Shown: positions 9,297 to 17,491 of the stretch, piece after piece
Position numbering within the stretch: position 1 is the first letter of the stretch
Layout: the number at the start of each line of letters is the position of its first letter
Assembly (NCBI RefSeq): GCF_017826695.1
Contig: NZ_JAFFZW010000003.1
Span: 124,001 to 188,000 of the forward strand
Length of the DNA stretch: 64,000 nt
Direction of reading: 5' to 3'
From: Pseudomonas alliivorans
GTDB taxonomy: Bacteria; Pseudomonadota; Gammaproteobacteria; Pseudomonadales; Pseudomonadaceae
Translations under genes and position numbers: made by a program
The notes under the pieces: model-generated
What the model was told of the DNA's origin: nothing
The model's database searches: none
The model's input: the letters and a program-made list of their open reading frames with translations, nothing else

Positions 9297-10142
9297 ATGC
9301 ACTCACTGAAAAAGATCGCGTTGATTACGGCGACCGCTGCGGTTCTGGGCAGCGGCCCATTGCTCGCGCAGGCTCAAGGCGACCTGCCCACCCAGTTGGC
9401 TGAAGCGCGCCAGGAAGGTTCGATCTGGACCGCTTTTGCGTTGAACAAACACCTGAGCCCTTTCAAGATCGATGTGGATGTGGCGCAAGGCACTGCGACG
9501 CTCAAGGGCAAGGTCGAGAATGAAGTCGACCGCGAACTGGCCGAGCGTATTGCGCTGGACATCAAAGGTATCGACAAGGTTGATAACCAGCTGGAAATCG
9601 ACGCAGCCGTTGCCAGTGAGCCCGGCACCAAAGCCAACATGGCTCAGCGCTTCGAAGACGCCACACTGGTGGCAACCGTGAAGTCCAAGCTGCTGTGGAG
9701 CAGCGTGACCGAGGCCTTGAACATCGACGTGGACAGCAAGGATGGTGTGGTCACGCTCAAGGGGCGCGCGCAGAGCCCGGAAGCCAAGGAGCTTGCAGGC
9801 AGCCTCGCCAGCAATACGGATGGCGTGGTCAGCGTCAATAACCTCATCAGTCTGAGTGCGGCGGATTCCATTGCAGCCAAGACCCAGCCCCAGAACCTCA
9901 ACCCTGTCGAGCAACTGAGCGATGCCTGGGTCACCAGCAAGGTGAAATCCAGCCTCATCTACAGCCGCAACCTCGACGGCCTGAACATCAAGGTCGATAC
10001 CAAGGACGGTCTGGTAACGCTCAACGGCGTGGTTGCCAACTTCGCCGAAAAGGAACTCGCGGTTGAGATTGCACGCAACATTCGAGGCGTGAAAGGCGTA
10101 AACGCCGATGCCTTGAAAGTCATGGCGCGTAGCGCAGGTTGA
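9297..10142 (+). CDS. Periplasmic protein with three BON domains
   Basis: A 281-residue exported protein with a cleavable signal peptide (positive N-terminus, hydrophobic core, LLAQAQ-type cleavage near residue 26). Three BON repeats follow at about residues 40-105, 115-185 and 205-277. Each carries the family pattern of a conserved Gly in a V-x-L-x-G strand followed by a helix. BON domains, as in OsmY, are thought to bind phospholipid or other envelope surfaces and often respond to osmotic stress. A strong AGAAGGAG site sits 6 bp before the ATG. It is divergent from algB. Envelope stress control is plausible, but I found no clear AlgU promoter. Confidence 0.88.
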   Translation: MHSLKKIALITATAAVLGSGPLLAQAQGDLPTQLAEARQEGSIWTAFALNKHLSPFKIDVDVAQGTATLKGKVENEVDRELAERIALDIKGIDKVDNQLEIDAAVASEPGTKANMAQRFEDATLVATVKSKLLWSSVTEALNIDVDSKDGVVTLKGRAQSPEAKELAGSLASNTDGVVSVNNLISLSAADSIAAKTQPQNLNPVEQLSDAWVTSKVKSSLIYSRNLDGLNIKVDTKDGLVTLNGVVANFAEKELAVEIARNIRGVKGVNADALKVMARSAG

Positions 10143-10150
10143 TAATCAGC

Positions 10151-10207
10151 GGCGCAGCAGTCGCTGCGCTTCGTGCAGAACGCACGATTGCGAAGGTGCA
10201 ATCGTGC
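10151..10207. other. Two adjacent perfect hairpins after the BON gene
   Basis: Arms 10152-10158 and 10163-10169 (7 bp, 4-nt loop) are followed by arms 10182-10191 and 10198-10207 (10 bp, 6-nt loop). Neither is followed by a T run, so they may end transcription weakly, protect the 3' end of the BON mRNA or have another role. Confidence 0.5.
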
Positions 10208-10372
10208 AGCTTGCTCGCAGACCCTCTTTCGATAATCTTTTAAGTTGTTGATTCTATTGAATTTATTTTGATTCAAAAAACTGGCATGCAGTCTGCAATA
10301 TCCCTTTCAACGAAGGTCGGCACATCGACCCATACGATTGATCGAATGCCCAAGGGCGGAGGGAGTTTGCGG

Positions 10373-10657
10373 ATGAACAGCCAGCGTATCGCACAGTTGC
10401 GTATATCCCCTCTGCACGTACAGCAAGGCCTGTTTCTGCTTCTTGCTCTGCTCGTCACCCTCATTGCCATTCAGCAGTTCCAGCGTTGGTCTCAGGCCAA
10501 CGAAGCGACTGAGACCAGACAGCAAATCATTCACAGCAGTGTTTCTTACCGGAGCGTCAGTGCTCCGGCCGCTCAGGACGCTGCGCTGAGCCTGCGCCCT
10601 GTAGAGGGTGTGATCTCTTCGAATGACGTAGCGCCACAGCAAAAATGGGTCTTCTGA
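10373..10657 (+). CDS. Small single-pass membrane protein, function unknown
   Basis: A 94-residue protein of a kind I do not recognise. A short basic N-terminus is followed by one strong TM segment (about residues 18-36, LFLLLALLVTLIAI) and then a polar tail rich in Ser, Gln and Ala. The likely topology is N-in with the tail in the periplasm. The ATG is preceded by GGAGGGAG; the frame extends upstream, but that part overlaps an AT-rich, promoter-like stretch (10227-10290). Context (BON protein, DUF1328 protein and Ivy homologue) suggests an envelope role. A hypothetical gene at the same place is recalled in other pseudomonads. Confidence 0.65.
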   Translation: MNSQRIAQLRISPLHVQQGLFLLLALLVTLIAIQQFQRWSQANEATETRQQIIHSSVSYRSVSAPAAQDAALSLRPVEGVISSNDVAPQQKWVF

Positions 10658-10701
10658 CCCGACCTGAAATGACTGCACCCATTACATTCAAACAGCTGTA
10701 A

Positions 10702-10881
<180 letters not shown>

Positions 10882-10883
10882 CG

Positions 10884-11348
10884 ATGCATACGTCGCTCCG
10901 TACGCTGGCTGCCGCCCTGTTGATGGGCGGTAGTGCTGTGGTGATGGCCGCCAATGACGGTCAGGCGCGTGTAAACGAGTTGCTGTCTTCAGCACCCGAA
11001 TACCGCCAGACCTGGGCGAAGGTTGTGAAGAAGGAAGAACGGCTGCCCGACTGGGTGATCAATCTTTCTGGCACTTCCGAGCAGATGACGGCAGTGACCG
11101 AGGATGGTGATCCGTATCTGGTGGGTCCGCTCTGCGAGACCGCCGATACGTGCAAGAGCAAGCGCCTGATCGTGGCTTTCAGTCTCGATAAGGAAGATGC
11201 GTACGCAATGTTGGTCGAGGTGCCCGCCGGTCTGCCAGCGGACAAGTCGCCAACGCGTCATGCCACCTACCGGTATCTGGGCAAGCCTGACGAGGGCATG
11301 CAGCAACTGCTCAATGAGCAATTGCGCAAGGATCCAAACTGGTATTGA
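10884..11348 (+). CDS. Ivy-family (inhibitor of vertebrate lysozyme) periplasmic protein
   Basis: A 154-residue exported protein (signal peptide ending about residue 22, AAN). It aligns by eye with Ivy: a helix, then LPDWVINLSGTSEQMTAV, matching the LPAWV region, a YLVGPLC segment and a paired-cysteine loop followed by a RLIVAFS strand. Ivy blocks c-type lysozyme by inserting the CKPHDC loop, with its His, into the active site. Here the loop between Cys84 and Cys90 reads CETADTC. It is one residue longer and has no His, so classical inhibition may be lost or changed. The P. aeruginosa paralogue PA5481 is recalled at the same position. It is cotranscribed with the DUF1328 gene. Confidence 0.78.
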   Translation: MHTSLRTLAAALLMGGSAVVMAANDGQARVNELLSSAPEYRQTWAKVVKKEERLPDWVINLSGTSEQMTAVTEDGDPYLVGPLCETADTCKSKRLIVAFSLDKEDAYAMLVEVPAGLPADKSPTRHATYRYLGKPDEGMQQLLNEQLRKDPNWY

Positions 11349-11981
11349 TCCAGAGGGGAAGAGCTTGATGGCTCTTCCTTATTGCGCGACCTGAGGAAGG
11401 TACGCGCATGACCAGGGGGCCGGGTTGTGTTGATTGAGATAATCGGCGCGACCTAGGGGTACAGGGAGTACCTCCTTTCAGGGCCGGGTCAGGCAAGCGG
11501 CCGCACAGTGGAAGGTTCCATGCATCGATTTCTTCGAGCGGGAGCTGCTTCACTCGTGCGGCGCTTTACGTATTTCCGGTTTAGTTCAATCCTGGACAAC
11601 CGTATATCTGTTAAATCTGTAACAACATCGTTCCAGCCCCGCAAAACGCCCTTCCCGATGGTTCGACCCTCTTTACAACGTAGGCGACGTTTTAGCCACC
11701 TTTGCGCCGAATAGCGGCATCCACCATGTCGTAAATCAATCCTTTTTGTCGTTTTTGTATGCCGATTTCGCATGAGGTAGTCGTTTACGGCATTAGACGT
11801 GGCTCCATGTCGTGGGAATAGTTGCGACTTTTTTCGCCTGCTACAGAGCCGGGATGCTCGACTGCGGTGACCTTCTGTGGACAGTCCAAAGGTATCCGCC
11901 CCTTGAAAAGGCTGAGGAAAAAGCCCTTTTCAGCGTGTCGGTTTTGGAGTTGCCCAAGCCACTTTCAACAAGGGTAATAAT
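11349..11981. other. 633-bp intergenic region upstream of gltP
   Basis: No convincing gene is present. The longest frames (a minus-strand one at 11489-11773 and a plus-strand one at 11508-11714) are Arg-rich and lack ribosome binding sites. The last 100 bp contains an imperfect hairpin around 11902-11937 shortly before the gltP start, which could be a leader structure. The region presumably holds the gltP promoter, but I could not assign one. Confidence 0.6.
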
Positions 11982-13313
11982 ATGAAGAAGGCAAAGCTGA
12001 GTCTGGCCTGGCAGATCCTGATCGGTCTGGCGCTGGGTATCGCTGTTGGCGCACTGCTCAATCACTTCAGCGCCGAGAAGGCCTGGTGGATCACCAATAT
12101 CCTGCAGCCAGCGGGCGATATCTTCATTCGCCTGATCAAGATGATCGTCATCCCTATCGTCGTCGCCTCGCTCGTCGTGGGCATTGCAGGCGTAGGCGAT
12201 GCCAAGAAGCTGGGACGTATCGGCCTCAAGACCATTATTTATTTCGAGGTGGTCACAACCATCGCGATTCTGGTGGGCCTGGTCCTGGCCAACGTCTTCC
12301 ACCCCGGCACCGGCATCGACATGAGTACGCTGGGCACGGTCGATATCTCCAAATATCAGCAGACCACCGCCGAGGTTCAGCACGATCACGCGTTCATCGC
12401 GACGATCCTCAATCTGATTCCATCCAACATTTTTGCTGCCATGGCGCGTGGCGAAATGCTGCCGATTATTTTCTTCTCGGTACTGTTCGGTCTGGGTCTT
12501 TCCAGCCTGCAGGCTGATGTGCGTGATCCACTGGTCAAGATGTTCCAGGGCGTGTCGGAAACCATGTTCAAGGTCACCCACATGATCATGAACTACGCGC
12601 CGGTCGGCGTTTTCGCACTGATCGCTGTGACCGTCGCCAACTTCGGTTTTGCGTCGCTGCTGCCGCTGGCCAAACTGGTGATTCTGGTTTACGTGGCCAT
12701 CGCCTTCTTCGCCTTCGTGGTACTGGGTCTGATCGCCCGCGCCTTCGGCTTCTCGGTCATCAAGCTGATGCGCATCTTCAAGGATGAGTTGATCCTGGCC
12801 TACTCCACTGCCAGCTCCGAGACCGTATTGCCACGTGTCATCCAGAAGATGGAAGCCTACGGCGCGCCAAAAGCGATCTGCAGCTTCGTGGTGCCGACTG
12901 GCTACTCCTTCAACCTCGACGGCTCGACGCTGTATCAGAGCATCGCGGCAATCTTCATTGCGCAGCTTTACGGCATCGACCTTTCGATTGGTGCGCAACT
13001 GATGCTGGTCCTGACCCTGATGGTGACGTCCAAGGGGATTGCCGGCGTGCCAGGCGTGTCCTTCGTGGTGCTGCTTGCCACGCTGGGCAGCGCAGGCATT
13101 CCGCTGGAAGGCCTGGCGTTCATCGCCGGTGTCGACCGCATCATGGACATGGCGCGCACCGCTCTGAACGTGATCGGCAACGCCCTGGCCGTGCTGGTCA
13201 TCTCGCGCTGGGAAGGCATGTACGACGACGCCAAGGGGCAGGCCTACTGGAATTCCCTGCCGCACTGGCGCAGCAAGGAACCGGTCCCGCTGGGCAACCC
13301 TGCTGTCGAGTGA
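11982..13313 (+). CDS. gltP: Proton/glutamate-aspartate symporter GltP (DAACS family)
   Basis: A 443-residue dicarboxylate/amino acid:cation symporter with about eight TM segments plus two re-entrant loops. The family hallmarks are intact: the Ser-rich HP1 stretch (YSTASSETVLPRV), the TM7 motif (SFNLDGSTLY) and the HP2/TM8 region (GIAGVPGVSFV). It imports glutamate and aspartate with protons or sodium across the inner membrane. AGGG precedes the ATG by 8 bp, and a strong terminator follows the stop by 14 bp, so it is a single-gene unit. Confidence 0.93.
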   Translation: MKKAKLSLAWQILIGLALGIAVGALLNHFSAEKAWWITNILQPAGDIFIRLIKMIVIPIVVASLVVGIAGVGDAKKLGRIGLKTIIYFEVVTTIAILVGLVLANVFHPGTGIDMSTLGTVDISKYQQTTAEVQHDHAFIATILNLIPSNIFAAMARGEMLPIIFFSVLFGLGLSSLQADVRDPLVKMFQGVSETMFKVTHMIMNYAPVGVFALIAVTVANFGFASLLPLAKLVILVYVAIAFFAFVVLGLIARAFGFSVIKLMRIFKDELILAYSTASSETVLPRVIQKMEAYGAPKAICSFVVPTGYSFNLDGSTLYQSIAAIFIAQLYGIDLSIGAQLMLVLTLMVTSKGIAGVPGVSFVVLLATLGSAGIPLEGLAFIAGVDRIMDMARTALNVIGNALAVLVISRWEGMYDDAKGQAYWNSLPHWRSKEPVPLGNPAVE

Positions 13314-13327
13314 TTGCTGAGCCGCAC

Positions 13328-13361
13328 AACACAAAACCCCGGATTTCCGGGGTTTTGTGTT
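13328..13361 (+). terminator. Rho-independent terminator of gltP
   Basis: A long perfect stem (outer arms from 13328 and to 13361, core CCCCGG/CCGGGG, loop ATTT) with A-rich and T-rich flanks that pair. It could work in both directions. Confidence 0.9.
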
Positions 13362-13380
13362 TCTACCGATGTTTGATGGT

Positions 13381-13455
13381 CGTTCCCATGCGTTGCGTGG
13401 TAACGCCGCCCGGAAGGCCCCGTGTCCGCGCGTGAATGTGACGCGCAGCGCGATG
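13381..13455. repeat. Dispersed palindromic repeat, type B (half copy)
   Basis: It begins CGTTCCCATGCG and continues through GTAACGCCGCC and a GTGACGCGCAGCGCGATGG stretch. It is the left half of the element seen complete at 22200-22309 and 50365-50450, and lacks the closing GGGCACGATCA arm. Confidence 0.7.
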
Positions 13456-13527
13456 GATACAACCTCCGATTTCCCTCCGGTCCACCCCGCCGTTATCATC
13501 CCCCGCATCTTGTGAGGGACTTATTCA

Positions 13528-14769
13528 ATGCTCAATGGCCTGTGGCTCGGTTTTTTTGTCGTGGCGGCGATTTCCGCGATGGCGCAGTGGCTGGTTGGCG
13601 GCAATGCAGGCATCTTTGCGGCGATGGTCGAAAGCATCTTTGCCATGGCCAAGCTGTCGGTGGAGGTCATGGTGCTGTTGTTCGGCACCCTCACCCTCTG
13701 GCTGGGCTTTCTGCGCATTGCCGAGAAGGCCGGGATCGTTGACTGGCTGGCAAAAGTGCTCGGGCCTTTGTTTCTGCGGCTGATGCCGGAAGTGCCGCCC
13801 GGCCATCCTGCGCTGGGTCTGATTACCCTCAATTTCGCTGCCAATGCGCTCGGGCTGGATAACGCCGCCACGCCCATCGGCCTCAAGGCCATGCGTTCCT
13901 TGCAGGAGCTCAACCCCAGCAAGGACACCGCCAGCAACGCGCAGATTCTGTTTCTGGTATTGAACGCCTCGTCCCTGACCCTGCTGCCGGTGACGATCTT
14001 CATGTACCGCGCCCAGCAAGGGGCTGCCGACCCTACGCTGGTGTTCCTGCCGATCCTGCTGGCCACCAGCGCCTCCACGTTTGTTGGTCTGCTGTCGGTT
14101 GCCTTCATGCAGCGCCTGCGTCTGTGGGATCCGGTGGTGCTGGCCTATCTGATTCCCGGTGCGCTGTTGCTCGGTGGTTTCATGGCCTTCCTGGCGACAC
14201 TGTCGGCCACTGCGCTGGCAGGTCTTTCATCCATTTTGGGTAATCTCACGCTGTTTGGCCTGATTATGATGTTTCTGATCATCGGCTCGTTGCGCAAGGT
14301 GCAGGTGTATGAGGCCTTTGTCGAAGGCGCGAAGGAAGGCTTCGACGTCGCCAAAAGCCTGCTTCCATATTTGGTGGCAATGCTTTGCGCCGTCGGCGTG
14401 TTGCGTGCCTCAGGTGCGCTGGACTTCGGTCTGGAAGGCATCAGACACATGGTCGAGTGGCTGGGCTGGGACACCCGCTTCGTCGATGCGCTGCCGACGG
14501 CGATGGTCAAACCCTTCTCCGGCAGTGCCGCGCGGGCCTTGCTGATCGAGACCATGCAGACCCAGGGTGTGGACAGTTTCGCCGCGCTCGCCGCTGCGAC
14601 GATTCAGGGCAGTACCGAAACCACGTTCTACGTGCTGGCGGTGTACTTCGGCGCGGTCGGCATTCAGCGCGCCCGTCATGCCGTGGGTTGTGCGCTGTTC
14701 GCCGAGTTCGCAGGTGTGGTGGCGGCCATCTTCGTCTGCTACTGGTTCTTCGGCGCCACCGCCACCTGA
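13528..14769 (+). CDS. SpmA/SpmB fusion, nucleoside-recognition (Gate) membrane protein
   Basis: A 413-residue integral membrane protein. Residues 1 to about 200 resemble SpmA and about 215-413 resemble SpmB, the two Bacillus spore maturation proteins that are separate genes in sporeformers. Gate/nucleoside-recognition signatures are visible (TLNFAANALGLDNAATP and the C-terminal IQGSTETTFYVLAVYFG). The family belongs to a transporter-like superfamily, and the substrate is unknown. GTGAGGG precedes the ATG. The stop lies only 4 bp from the stop of the convergent DUF5924 gene. The P. aeruginosa neighbour PA5478 is recalled as the same fusion. Confidence 0.88.
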   Translation: MLNGLWLGFFVVAAISAMAQWLVGGNAGIFAAMVESIFAMAKLSVEVMVLLFGTLTLWLGFLRIAEKAGIVDWLAKVLGPLFLRLMPEVPPGHPALGLITLNFAANALGLDNAATPIGLKAMRSLQELNPSKDTASNAQILFLVLNASSLTLLPVTIFMYRAQQGAADPTLVFLPILLATSASTFVGLLSVAFMQRLRLWDPVVLAYLIPGALLLGGFMAFLATLSATALAGLSSILGNLTLFGLIMMFLIIGSLRKVQVYEAFVEGAKEGFDVAKSLLPYLVAMLCAVGVLRASGALDFGLEGIRHMVEWLGWDTRFVDALPTAMVKPFSGSAARALLIETMQTQGVDSFAALAAATIQGSTETTFYVLAVYFGAVGIQRARHAVGCALFAEFAGVVAAIFVCYWFFGATAT

Positions 14770-14773
14770 CGGA

Positions 14774-15955
14774 TTATCGAGCGGGCGTCTCTGGCGCCGC
14801 TTCAGTCGCTGGCGCCTCCTGTTCCGGCTGAGCGGGTTCCGACTTTTCAGGTGTCGATTCCGGTGCGGCCTCTTCGCCCGTATCGCCACCCGGCTTGAGT
14901 TTGATGATCCTGCCTGTCGGACGTTTGACGGCAGGCTCGTCGGCTTCGGTTACGTTGAACCGCAGCACACCGATCATCTGGCCGTCTTCTGTGAGCACCC
15001 TCACCTGCCAGCGCCCGACCACGTCCTGCGGGAAGTTCTGCTTGTGGGTCCAGGCGCGGTAGCCCTCCTTGCGTCCGCCATGGATGTCCAGGGCGATCCG
15101 GTCCATCTCTTTACCGTTATGTCGCCACACGTGATAAATGCGCTCCTCAAGACCCCGTGGCGCGTTGATCGCGGTGTACGCATACAGGCCGCCGCTGCGC
15201 AGTTGACTGGCGCTGATCTGGCGGATGCTGTCACCGGGCGTGCGGTTTTTGTTATCGAAGTCAGGACTGACGGCCACTTCGGTCAGCCACAGGGTCGCAG
15301 GCGGTACCCAGGAGCGCAGCAGCCAGCCAGCGCCGCCCGCCACAACGATCATCGTGATAACCATCAACGCATTGCGCCAGTTGGTCAGCGGGAAGCTCGA
15401 CGCCAGGCTTGGAAACGACAGCAGCATCGCGACGCCCAGCGCCAGTTTGTAACTCTCGGCGGTGGTCAGGTGCACGATGATGGGCAGCGCCGTGAGCAGC
15501 GCCGCGAACAGCGTCAGGGTGTGGAGGGCCATGAACAGCCAGCGGCGTGGCGCGAGCCATTTGTAGTACAGCGGATCGATGATCGAAATCAGCCCTGCGG
15601 CGCCAAGCAGGGCCGTGAACACGGCCTGACCGCTGTTCCATGTCGTGGTGATGAAAAAGAATGGCAGGACAAAGAACAGGCTTTCCTGGTGGATCATCTG
15701 CGTGCCGTAACGCAGCAGTCCCTGGGGAATCTCTCGACCGATCGCCTTGTTGAGCATCCCGACCATGGTGTTCTCGACCATCAGCCACAGCCAGCTGATC
15801 AGCATGACCACTGCAATCCAAGTGGCCAGACCTTCCTGACGATCCACCAGAATGAAACTGGCTATACCGGAGACGAAACCAAAAGCCGCAATAAGCCCCG
15901 GATAGCGTTGCATCAGGTTGAGCACGGGTGTCACAAAGCGGTTCAGGTCAGGCAT
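14774..15955 (-). CDS. DUF5924/DUF2914 membrane protein
   Basis: A 393-residue protein with about seven hydrophobic segments in residues 15-230 (DUF5924) and then a soluble C-terminal DUF2914 domain (about 240-350; motif VWRHNGKEMDRI followed by GGRKEGYRAWTHK). The tail is Pro/Glu/Ala-rich and low-complexity. The soluble domain is probably periplasmic. The function is unknown; DUF2914 is often attached to envelope or DNA-processing proteins. It is convergent with the SpmAB gene and downstream of an M16 peptidase gene, separated from it by a terminator. Confidence 0.8.
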   Translation of the reverse strand: MPDLNRFVTPVLNLMQRYPGLIAAFGFVSGIASFILVDRQEGLATWIAVVMLISWLWLMVENTMVGMLNKAIGREIPQGLLRYGTQMIHQESLFFVLPFFFITTTWNSGQAVFTALLGAAGLISIIDPLYYKWLAPRRWLFMALHTLTLFAALLTALPIIVHLTTAESYKLALGVAMLLSFPSLASSFPLTNWRNALMVITMIVVAGGAGWLLRSWVPPATLWLTEVAVSPDFDNKNRTPGDSIRQISASQLRSGGLYAYTAINAPRGLEERIYHVWRHNGKEMDRIALDIHGGRKEGYRAWTHKQNFPQDVVGRWQVRVLTEDGQMIGVLRFNVTEADEPAVKRPTGRIIKLKPGGDTGEEAAPESTPEKSEPAQPEQEAPATEAAPETPAR

Positions 15956-15984
15956 CTGGGCGGTTCACTCGGTTCAAAGCGATC

Positions 15985-16018
15985 AAAAACCCGCGCAGCA
16001 TAACAATGCAGCGCGGGT
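15985..16018 (-). terminator. Rho-independent terminator of the M16 peptidase gene
   Basis: Arms 15989-15996 (ACCCGCGC) and 16011-16018 enclose a partly paired loop. On the minus strand the stem is followed by five Us (15985-15989), 37 bp after the peptidase stop. Confidence 0.85.
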
Positions 16019-16054
16019 CCCTGTGGAAAGAGGTGCAGTGCACCGGTTCAGCGC

Positions 16055-17434
16055 TTATTTGCGCCGCGCCCGCCAGCGCCAGAGCGCCAGCAGGAGAACG
16101 ATCAGGCCCAGCAATGCAGCCATCACCCAGTACAGGCCGTCGTAGCTGAGCAGCGGTTTTTCGATGCGCATATAGCCCGGTTGGGCCAACAACTGGCGCA
16201 TGGCTCGATTGGCGGTTTCCAGGCTCACGGCTTTGATGCGTTTGGCAGGATCGACAAAGCGTCCGTCCTCATAATCGTTGATCGCGCCCCAGTAATAATC
16301 AGCCAGCGCGCTGTTACCCTGAACGGCCCACGCCTGACGCGCGACGGCGGCGTCCTGCAGGCGCGCAAAGGTTTCAGCCTGCATGCCTTCCTTCTGCAGC
16401 CGCTCGACCAGCGCACGCATTTCCCGCTCGGCTTCATCGGCGTCTTCGCGTTCGACGTCGGCATTCAGACTGAGAAAACCAACGTCGCCGAACACTTCGC
16501 GCTCTGCCGAAGGGCCGTAGGACAGGCCGTGCTTGAGGCGCAGTTCGGTGTAGAGCGACCAGTCCAGGTAGGCCTTGACCAGATCCCAGGTCTCATCGTG
16601 CTGATCGTCGAGTTCGGGTTCGGTGTAGAACAGATGCAGCCTGGCGTTATCCCCCAGTCCACCACGTTCCAGTTCGCGCCGCGGCTCGGCAGAACCGTTG
16701 CTCTCGGCCAGTGGCGGGTGATCGATAGGATCGGTCGGGGCCAGCTTGCCGTACGTACGTTCAAGGTAGGCAGGCAGTAGCTTGTCGAGATCGCCGACGA
16801 CGATCAGCGTCATGTTGTTGGGCGCGTACCAGTTGGAGAAAACGTCTTCGATGTGTTCCAGCCCGATATTGTCCACTTCGGGACGTTCAGCGCATTTGAG
16901 CCCCAGCTCTGTTGCCAGTTGGCTGCTGGCTCCGCGGCTTGAACCTCGATGGTCAAGCAGGCGTTGCAAGTGGGAGAAATGCCCGCCGTCCTCACGCTCG
17001 ACGATGCGTTTCACGTTGTCCAGCCGATCCTGGGTCAGTTCGGTCTTGGTCATGACGTCCAGCAAAAGGTCCAGCACCTTGCGCTGATTGCGAGCGGGCG
17101 CTTCGAGCACGAAGGTTGTGTCGGTGTTGCTGGTGAAGGCATTCCACTCGCCACCGAGCGCCTGCATGCGCTCTTCAAGACCACCTTCGCCAGTGTCGTC
17201 GATACCGCTGAACAGCAGGTGTTCCAGCAGGTGCGGCAGTTCCTTGTCCTGGCACTGAAAGTCGTCGAAGCCGATGCCTACCACCAGACGGATAGCAACG
17301 TGGCCCTTTTCGTAGCCGGGTTTCAGAAGAACTTGCAGACCATTGGGCAGCAGATAGCCCTCGACCTTGAGGCGGTCAAGGGCGAACGAAGGGAGTGTGA
17401 CGAGAAACAGACATGCGAACAGCAGGCAACGCAT
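16055..17434 (-). CDS. M16 (pitrilysin-type) zinc metallopeptidase with C-terminal membrane anchor
   Basis: A 459-residue exported protein. A signal peptide (LLFACLFLVTLPSFA) is followed by an M16 domain with the inverted zinc motif HLLEH (about residues 67-71) in LPHLLEHLLFSG. An M16_C-type domain (about residues 190-370) follows, with a single TM segment near the C-terminus (about 432-453) and a basic tail. M16 enzymes degrade small unfolded peptides in a closed chamber, so this one probably clears peptides in the periplasm while held in the inner membrane. It has its own terminator. Specific substrates cannot be inferred. Confidence 0.87.
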   Translation of the reverse strand: MRCLLFACLFLVTLPSFALDRLKVEGYLLPNGLQVLLKPGYEKGHVAIRLVVGIGFDDFQCQDKELPHLLEHLLFSGIDDTGEGGLEERMQALGGEWNAFTSNTDTTFVLEAPARNQRKVLDLLLDVMTKTELTQDRLDNVKRIVEREDGGHFSHLQRLLDHRGSSRGASSQLATELGLKCAERPEVDNIGLEHIEDVFSNWYAPNNMTLIVVGDLDKLLPAYLERTYGKLAPTDPIDHPPLAESNGSAEPRRELERGGLGDNARLHLFYTEPELDDQHDETWDLVKAYLDWSLYTELRLKHGLSYGPSAEREVFGDVGFLSLNADVEREDADEAEREMRALVERLQKEGMQAETFARLQDAAVARQAWAVQGNSALADYYWGAINDYEDGRFVDPAKRIKAVSLETANRAMRQLLAQPGYMRIEKPLLSYDGLYWVMAALLGLIVLLLALWRWRARRK

Positions 17435-17491
17435 AAAGCAGCTTTCCTTGCGGGCCGGTATGTTTAACAGACTTCGACACTCCCCTTACGT

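Noticed and set aside
11489..11773. A possible 94-residue Arg-rich protein upstream of gltP
   Set aside because: No ribosome binding site, no hydrophobic or domain pattern, and a competing frame on the other strand looks equally random.
11841..13508. A 555-codon minus-strand frame opposite gltP
   Set aside because: His/Gln/Asp-rich shadow sequence; gltP is complete with all motifs on the other strand.
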